NCBI GenBank assembly: GCA_026874595.1
Contig: CM049310.1
Location: forward strand, 8,368,001-8,432,000
Length of the DNA stretch: 64,000 nucleotides
DNA from: Sipunculus nudus
Taxonomy: Eukaryota; Annelida; Sipuncula; Golfingiida; Sipunculidae
Direction: 5' to 3'
Below are positions 57,113-64,000 of this stretch, piece by piece. The notes beneath the pieces are model-generated. The model saw only the letters and a list, made by a program, of their open reading frames with translations. It ran no database searches and had not been told where the DNA came from. The translations under genes and the position numbers were made by a program. Every line of letters starts with the position of its first letter. Within the stretch, counting starts at the first letter, position 1.

Positions 57113-58799
57113 TTGTTTTATTTGTAAATTTAATATATATTTTACATATGTGTGGGTGTATTTTCACCTAATATATTTCGCCCCATCTAGAGCTATGATT
57201 TTGTTAAAGATATTTATATTTACATGAGGAATGTATGGGAAGGGATTAATTTTTTAAAATATGCAATGTAAAGAGGACATTTTGAGGCACCTTAAACAAA
57301 TGATTATGAGGATTTTCTGTTTTCCGCAACTATTCTCCTACATGTTTATGAACAATATATTCAAACTTGAGGTTGTGGGCTTTAAAATTTATATTTCTGT
57401 AAAATTACTGCATAAACTGTAAAGTCCAAATATTCAAAAGTTCGTAACATGTTAATGTCAATGATGAATTGCGCGTCTATACATTTATAACTTGCAAAAT
57501 GTCACTATTTAAAGGTATTACTCATTGTAAAATAATTGATATGTTTAAGTCTTATGACAATCTTTGCATTTTACCGACTTTTGTGATCTGTGAGCGCCCA
57601 GGCTCACAGTGCGTGAGCCTGAGTATCAGCCGAGGAGGCGTGAGATTTTTCACGGTCGATCCCACCCCGAGCTGAGCTCTGTGGGGAGACCGTGCATGAC
57701 TCGCACGGTAATGCGATGGGGGGGGGGGATTCCTCAATATACTAGTATATATTTATATGCTCTCAAAGTGGAGTAAATCACCAACTTATGAATTGGAAAG
57801 TCAAAAATATAAAAATGAAATTGCTGGGGAATAAAAAAGTAATCTGAAAAAGAAATGAAAATTGATTACGAATTTATTGGAAAAGAACTCGATAAAATGA
57901 GATATATTACGTCTAAATGGGCTTGCGCCCTCTATGGATGCACCACTGAATAATAAATATGGTATAATAAACCCTAATACGGCATTAAAAATAGTTATAA
58001 ATTACGATGTCATTCAAAATAAAAACAGTAATATATTTCCCATACGTTGAACAAATATGAAAATTCAATATATTTTGATCTTTATAAAAATCCATGCATC
58101 TGAATATTCCGTGTATACTCACTATTTTTATTTGATCCTTATATTTTTTTCCTCAGAAAATAAAATTAACCGGACTATAGTCGGAATTCTCGATACAGTA
58201 TAGTACCGTGCGCTTTTGGACATCCTTCTCTCTGAACTTAATAGTTGCTGGTATCAGGTTCTATAATTAAACAGAATTTTTTATATCTATAACATTTGCT
58301 CTGTAACAATTTATTTTTAAACATTTACTGAACTTTTTCCCCCAACATAAAATACGGTAACAGTGTAAAATATTGATGAGTTAATATAATCTTGTTTTAC
58401 AAAATGAAATAAAATATCAATATAATATATTATAAAAAAACAGCATCATGAATGTTAAAAAACAGATTGAGTTTATGAAAAATATGTCATATTGAAATAA
58501 TTGAAAATGCTTGACACGTTTGCTGACGATATGATGACCAGTGCATTAGCCATTACTGGCTTCCGAGTTTTACACATCTGGACCATAACCGGGCATTTCC
58601 CAGTCTATATAACTTGGAATGGATAACTTTGATTTTTGCATTATGCTAAAAAAAACTAATTCTATCAATAAAAATAAAATGGTACTTTCCATTAATGTAG
58701 TAGCATTTTAATTATGCTTCGATCATTGCTTTATTTAAAAAAATTCTTGCTTCCGACTTCGGACTTCCGAGTTTTACACATAGCCGTTTGGGAATCCCC
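57113..58799. other. no gene recognised; SINE fragment inside
   Basis: AT-rich. The stretch 57620-57720 (listed separately) is a SINE body fragment. 58540-58799 is related in inverted sense to 53380-53710. Confidence 0.4.
57620..57720 (+). mobile_element. SINE body fragment
   Basis: 'gaggaggcgtgagatttttc', 'acggtcgatcccaccc' and 'gctctg' match the segment just after the tRNA-like head of the SINE at 18843-19272 ('gaggcggtgagggttttcac', 'ggtccgcccccaccc'). The B box and the tail are not recognisable, so it is truncated or old. Confidence 0.6.
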
Positions 58800-59189
58800 T
58801 ACCGGAAGTTATGGTTCTCCCGCTAACAGACGTGGAGACGAGTTTTTCGAGTAAAACCAGCCTCGGTATTAAAAACTGCTGCACGAATACACGTAAGTCA
58901 ACCGTTGATGTAATAATTATTATTTTCCCCAACAGAATAACGTCACTTTTTGTCTTAACTCAGGAAAATGACAGCTCGAGAAGTAGATGAAGATGAAAAA
59001 GTAGTGTCAGAAATGGCGTGCACATCTGCACATACTAGAATTGATGCGAACCCAATAGCTTGTACTGTCACCTCATTGTCTTCAGTATATCTAAAATCGA
59101 CGTTTGGGGTGACAAGCTGTCGCTATGCTTACAGCAGAAATAAGGCAAAAAACTTTTCTGCCAGGCAGAGATGTGTTTCTGCCAGGTAG
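58800..59189 (+). CDS. possible gene start with short 5' UTR intron
   Basis: A GC-richer stretch ends at a good donor (CACG|gtaagt-like, CACGTAAGTC near 58890). An acceptor (TTAACTCAG at 58962) precedes AAAATGACAG. The frame 58968-59189 codes MTAREVDEDEKVVSEMACTS and more, acidic then Ser/Thr-rich, 73 codons, with no recognised domain. It may end earlier at an unrecognised donor. CGTCAC just before could be half a CRE. Weak evidence throughout; a chance frame is about as likely. Confidence 0.25.
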
Positions 59190-59830
59190 AAATGGCAGAT
59201 TAAATTATGAAAATATATATATTGTATTTTAACAAGAGATAGTAATCTTAATAAATCAAAAGCTGCCTTAAATACAAGCATTTATTAATATATTAAGAAA
59301 AGATAGTAATTTTATTTAATTTAGTCGATTATTATCATAATAGTGCCAAATGTGTCTCTTCACTTTCTGTAGCAAGCAAGGTTTGCATGTTCTAGGTAGG
59401 GAGAGGGGAGGATTAAGCAACAGGATTATAATAAGGTCAAGGTCACGAGGGGTGCAGACGTGATTTTTTAGGCTCCTGGATAAACTTCTCAATATGCTTG
59501 ATAATAACCTTCATCGAGGTAAAAAATCACCAAAATACCTTGAAATTCATTGATAGGTGGACTCTAAACCAACTGGTGTGCTTAAGTCTACTTGGATAGC
59601 CGAAAACCCTGACTTATTTTGTCTTCTTTACTGGGACGCCTTATATCGCTCAAAACAAAATTTCAAATGGCGCGCTCATGAGGATTATACAATGGGATCT
59701 TGCGCACTCGGATTTTGCTGACTGAAAATCCATTCATTACATCTGCGAATGGCCAACCACCGAAAAGACATGTAAGTTGTTTTAGCTTGCCACAACTGTC
59801 GATTTATTTACGTAGTAAATAGTCTTAACT
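59190..59830. other. upstream of LINE ORF1, possibly LINE 5' UTR
   Basis: No ORF. A more mixed composition from about 59640 suggests that part belongs to the retrotransposon, but the 5' end cannot be fixed without another copy or the 3' target duplication, which lies outside the window. Confidence 0.4.
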
Positions 59831-61489
59831 ATGGACTCTGCGGGAGGTCTTGATCATAGCCCAGTGAGAACTAGTGACATAATTGGTGAGGCGCTGGGCG
59901 TTGTTAATCATCCTAACCACGTCAATCAAAATATAGAAACAGGTGAAAGCCTGCTAGGATGGATCAAGGAAACTTTATACCCATTAGTAATTTTACCCAA
60001 AGAAGAGTTCCTCGATCAGTGTTTATCAGCCATCCATCATGGTGGAGTCGATCTTGATAACGTCAGGAATGTTCTATTCTCTACTGTTCAGGGTAAACCA
60101 AACTTTCCTGGTGGCAGTCTTATTAAAAGAAAGGTCACAAGACACAACCCCCAAGCTCACGCCCGAAAGCTGGCAGGGGACTGTTATATCCTGATTGACT
60201 TCATATTCGGAAATAATGCGGAAATTATAACAGATGTGCTAAGTGGATATTCAAATAGTAAACAATCTGATCCAAATCTGAACACAACATGCGACCAGCC
60301 ACCCCTCGTGTACGACCATTTAGCACTTAATGTTAGTGACATCACTGCCTCAATAAGCGATTCAGTATCTGTTATGAAGTCTGATTATTCTGAACTGAAG
60401 AAATCCGGTGACACAAGATTTTCATATATCTTATCACGTGATGAATCTGTTTAAGGAGAATTAAAGAATATTCACTCCCTATTGACAAACATTACCTCTA
60501 CCATGTGGCAGGAAATTGGGGGTTTACGCCAAGAAGTGGCTGAGTGTAAAGGCACAGTCGGCAGTTTTCAAAAAGACATGGCGGCTCTAAAGAGAAATCA
60601 TGTAACCATACAAGAAAACTTTACCGAATTCAAAACTGCTTCGGATAATACACAGTCATCGCTACAGGGTGAATTCAAAAGAATAAAAAAGTCAATGCGA
60701 GACCTGGAGGCTGAGACTGACTCAATAATGTTAAAGACCAGCTCTATTACTCGCAGTATCACGTTCATGAGAGAGCAGTTGTTTCAGTACAGCTCTGATC
60801 AACCCGTGGTGACAAGTGTGCTCAATCAGACGTATCCTGGGGCAAGGCCGGACTATCAACAAGTAAACGCAACAAACACAGAACGGGGGCGCAGTGTTAG
60901 CGGTCCAGTTAGATCGTACAGCGAAGTAGCGGTAAATGTCCCAGTGTCTCGCCAGGTGGCTGCGACGCGATGTGAAGTAGACAATTCAATTTCGGACACA
61001 CCTGTTGTGGTCAACACTGGGAATGTCCCAGACGTACAAGCTGAACCGCCAATGGAAATAGAGGCACCGTCCAATTCATATGAAGATCATGCAACCGATT
61101 GTAACCATGACGAAAGCAGGACAGGTGGATGTGGAACCACAGAACGAGGTGCAGATGAACGGCAGAGAAACAATGGTCCTACGACTGAAAGTAATCGGAT
61201 AAATGTTGTGGTTAGCTCACGCCCAAATTATAATGAGTGGGATCCTCCTGAATGCGAGTTTTACACTGGCAGAATAAGAAAGTCTGTGAATCGACAGAGG
61301 GCACTCAGATATATTGTTACAGGTGGCATTGAGGTGATTGACTTTCGCATACTCAGGTCCAGAAACGGTGATTTTAATTGTGGTTACTTACGGGTGCCAC
61401 GTGACTTCTGTAGCAGTGTAATGAGTGACCGTTTCTGGCCAGAAGGTGTTTATGCAAGGCGTTGGAGGCCAAGGGTTAAAATGAAATAA
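59831..61489 (+). pseudogene. LINE ORF1, one in-frame TAA
   Basis: One frame runs from ATG 59831 to TAA 61487-61489 (553 codons), interrupted only by TAA at 60452-60454 (codon 208). Both sides continue in the same frame without other damage. The N-terminal part has no motif I know. The segment just after the stop to about residue 320 is heptad-rich and should form a coiled coil (IGGLRQEVAECKG... to ...SLQGEFKRIKKSMRDLEAE). The last 90 residues (EFYTGRIRKS..., GYLRVPRDF, WPEGVYARRWRP) look like the folded C-terminal domain of LINE ORF1 proteins. It would bind the element's RNA. It has no CCHC knuckles. Confidence 0.8.
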
Positions 61490-61545
61490 ATTAATTTCTG
61501 TTATATTATATGTTTATGTAACCCGCATCTTCTACATTCTATAAT

Positions 61546-64000
61546 ATGACAAAAAAGAGTAAGCCATTCTGTATCTCAAACTTTAATGTAAGGGGTATTA
61601 TGCCTAGTACTGTGTACTTGTCAAACATTCTTGACAAGTATTCTGTTGATGTATGTTGTATATCGGAGCACTGGCTGTTCCCTGATAACCTTTGCTTTCT
61701 CAATTCCATACATTTCAACTATGATGGCTATGGCGTTTCTGATAAATCGTTAGATCCATATGTGTCTCACCGGCGTGGTAAAGGAGGTGTTGCCATCCTG
61801 TGGAAGCGTGAACTTAGTAAATTCATCAGTCGCATTAATGACATAAATGACGATCGTATCCTTGGGGTATTACTGCGGCTTCCGGGGTCACTTCCCTTTA
61901 TCTTATTGAATGTATATATGCCAAATTCTAGTATTTCATACTCATTGTACACTGAATATGTTGAGAAACTTTATAGCATTGTGCATGAATATGGTCACGG
62001 GTATAATTTTATAATAATGGGTGACCTCAATTGTGAGCTAAGTGGTCCGAGTTATAGTTGCGCATTACAGTTGAGGGGAGAGTTAATGCAGAAGTTTATG
62101 CTTGATAATGATCTAATATCTCTTTGTGTGCAGTCAACTTGCACAGGGCCTGCTTACACTTTCGACCCTTACGATGACGGTTCCCATAGATCAATGATAG
62201 ATCATATTTTGATACCCATTGATTATCATGACAGTGCCAGTTGTGAGATTTTAGATGATTCCCATCTTAATACATCTGACCATTTACCGGTCTTAACCAA
62301 GATTATGATACCTGAAGTAGCGTATGCTATCCCAACAGAACGTCATGTGTTGAATTGGAAAAAAATAAAAGCAAATGGTAATGATGTTTTGTATAGGAAT
62401 AAATTAGATGGTGCTCTTAATTTGATCTGTGTTCCAACGAAACAGGATGCTGAGCCAGATAAATTGTCACGTTACTATGATGACATTATAACGTCACTAC
62501 GCACAGCTGGCGATAGTGCCATTCCCCCAAAGAAACGCAGGCCGTATCTTAAGCCTAAATGGTCATCGCATTTAAAGCCCCTCCATGACAAAATGAAACT
62601 TGCACGAGCGCATTGGCTCGATGAAGGCAGACCAAGTGGCGAGGCGTTTCCTTCATATTCTTATTATAAGGAGTGTAAGCGAGATTTTCGTAAACAGCTG
62701 AGGAAAATTTACGAAGAACAAGAACGGGCCCTTTTTGAACAAGTTGATAATTTTTCTGAAATAGATGTGGACAAATTTTGGTACTCTATACGGAAACGGA
62801 ATAGAAAAACACACAAATCAAACAGTGGCGTGCGATTTGAGCTGAAAACGGAGAGAGACCCCTTCAAAATTTGTGAAGGGTGGGCCAATCACTTCCAGTC
62901 GCTATACTCCGATAATAATTATGCACATTATGATGATCAGTTCAAACTTGCCACTGAGGATATATTGGAGTATTACAAACGTAAGTCTCCACTCAATTAT
63001 AATCCCTTTCTTGATGACCCCGTTACTGTAACTGAATTATTAAAGGCTATTAGGGGCCTAAAAACCAGGAAGGCTGGTGGGTTCGATGGTATAGTGAATG
63101 AGCACATTTTGCACGGAGGCAGATCGCTTCAGAATCATCTTGTTAATTTGTTTAACTTTATCTTGCGTTTAGAAATGGTACCAGCTGCTATGAAAAATGG
63201 TCTTATCATAACTATTCTCAAGAACCCCCACAAAAGTAATTCCGATCCTAATAACTATAGGGGAATTACCTTGTTGCCATGTATTTATAAATTGATGGAG
63301 CTGGTTTTTCGGCACCGTATTGATCGTTTTATTTCTGTGCAAGGATTACGCTTCCCGGATGATATGCAGTGTGCCTTTAGGCAAGGTATGGGAGCAATAA
63401 ACGCCTCATATCATCTCCAAGAATGTGTAGCTCATTGTATCGAACGTCAATCCAAGGTTTATGCCTGCCTGCTCGACAGCAGCAAGGCTTTCGACAGAGT
63501 GTGGCATACGGGACTATTCGTGAAACTTTTTGACTTCGGTATCAACGGGAAAATGTGGCGCGTAGTTTTAAATAGCTACACAGATATGAGGAGCGCTGTA
63601 TATTATGAGGGTATTACTAGTAGATGGTTTAATTTATCACAGTCCGTAAGGCAGGGGGGTGTTTAATCCCCATGGTTATATAATCTTTTTATTAATGACT
63701 TGCTAATTCAGTTAAGAAATAGCAGGTACGGGGCAACAATTGGGAACATCTATATTGGTTCACCGACACAAGCAGATGACGTCGCGCTTTTAGCCCTGTC
63801 TCCTGGGGCACTTCAGGAAATGATTAACATCTGCTATGAATATTCTCGTAAGTGGAGATTTATCTTTAACGCAGATAAAACTGCTGTGATTGTTTTCGGA
63901 GAAATGGTACAAGCATTTAATTCAAATGAACACAGACGAAATTGGAAATTAGGGGGAATTTCACTTAAACAAACTAGAACTGCAAAACACTTAGGTATAA
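61546..64000 (+). pseudogene. LINE ORF2: endonuclease-reverse transcriptase, one in-frame TAA, 3' end cut by window
   Basis: From ATG 61546. Residues 1-250 are an APE-type endonuclease: SNFNVRG, CISEHWL (Glu), GDLNCEL, and TSDHLPV. The linker 250-480 is basic. Reverse transcriptase from about 490: RKAGGFDG, NNYRGITLLP, AFRQGMG, LLDSSKAFDRVW (catalytic Asp) and QSVRQGG. TAA at 63664-63666 (codon 707) follows GTT and lies one residue after QGGV, where the family has a small conserved loop. The frame is then open to the window end and contains the catalytic ADDVALLA near 63775-63798. A single substitution explains the stop. The 3' domain and tail are outside. Confidence 0.9.

Larger units (their letters stand above)
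59831..64000 (+). mobile_element. non-LTR retrotransposon (LINE), 3' end outside window
   Basis: Two long frames, ORF1 and ORF2, separated by 56 bp. ORF2 carries an APE-type endonuclease and reverse transcriptase. The reading is otherwise clean across more than 4 kb, with one TAA in each ORF, so the copy is young but apparently disabled. It would belong to the APE-bearing LINEs (CR1/Jockey/I-like range); I do not assign a clade. Confidence 0.93.

Overview
The window is animal nuclear DNA. It has interrupted genes with GT-AG introns, an AT-rich background, and a dense, nested load of DNA transposons, SINEs, a LINE and a DIRS-type retroelement. The animal is probably a mollusc, most likely a bivalve. 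That is an inference: several repeats combine tandem core units, a GGAC microsatellite and a terminal hairpin, which resembles the 'pearl'/Helentron-type elements I know from bivalves. No species can be named.

Two protein-coding genes are recognised with confidence. The first, on the + strand from 8564 to 27355, is an INPP5E-type inositol polyphosphate 5-phosphatase. Eleven coding exons join in phase into a 735-residue protein with the full catalytic core, a ciliary-targeting-like FDRGVYL motif and a C-terminal CAAX box (CIIQ). The second, on the - strand from 40798 to 40079, is an HDHD3-type HAD-family hydrolase in one coding exon. An orphan first coding exon (51644-51710, +) sits about 480 bp downstream of an excellent RFX X-box. 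A weaker gene start is possible near 58968.

Layout: 1-8458 holds repeats, tRNA-derived SINE copies and the unresolved 5' side of INPP5E. 8459-27355 is INPP5E, whose introns carry a TA-flanked MITE (10720-11301), a 2-kb TA-flanked TIR element (14566-16570), a SINE with a 19-bp target duplication (18843-19272), a tandem-repeat element (about 20247-21572) and a GC-rich DIRS1-like element (about 21604-27152) that ends roughly 120 bp before the CAAX exon. 27356-40078 contains two minisatellites, one copy of an inverted repeat pair and a MITE. 40079-40804 is HDHD3. 40805-51153 is repeats and simple sequence. 51154-51710 is the X-box and orphan exon. 53869-57112 is the second, inverted copy of the repeat pair, carrying a nested 1.3-kb hAT element with a perfect 8-bp target duplication. 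59831-64000 is a non-LTR retrotransposon (ORF1, ORF2) that runs off the window and has one in-frame TAA in each ORF.

The two genes do not form a pathway. The common theme is cilia: INPP5E is a ciliary phosphoinositide phosphatase, and the RFX-type X-box suggests, without proving, that the orphan exon also belongs to a ciliary gene. The most unusual structures are the DIRS element with its internal complementary region still readable, and a terminal module shared by six otherwise different repeat blocks.
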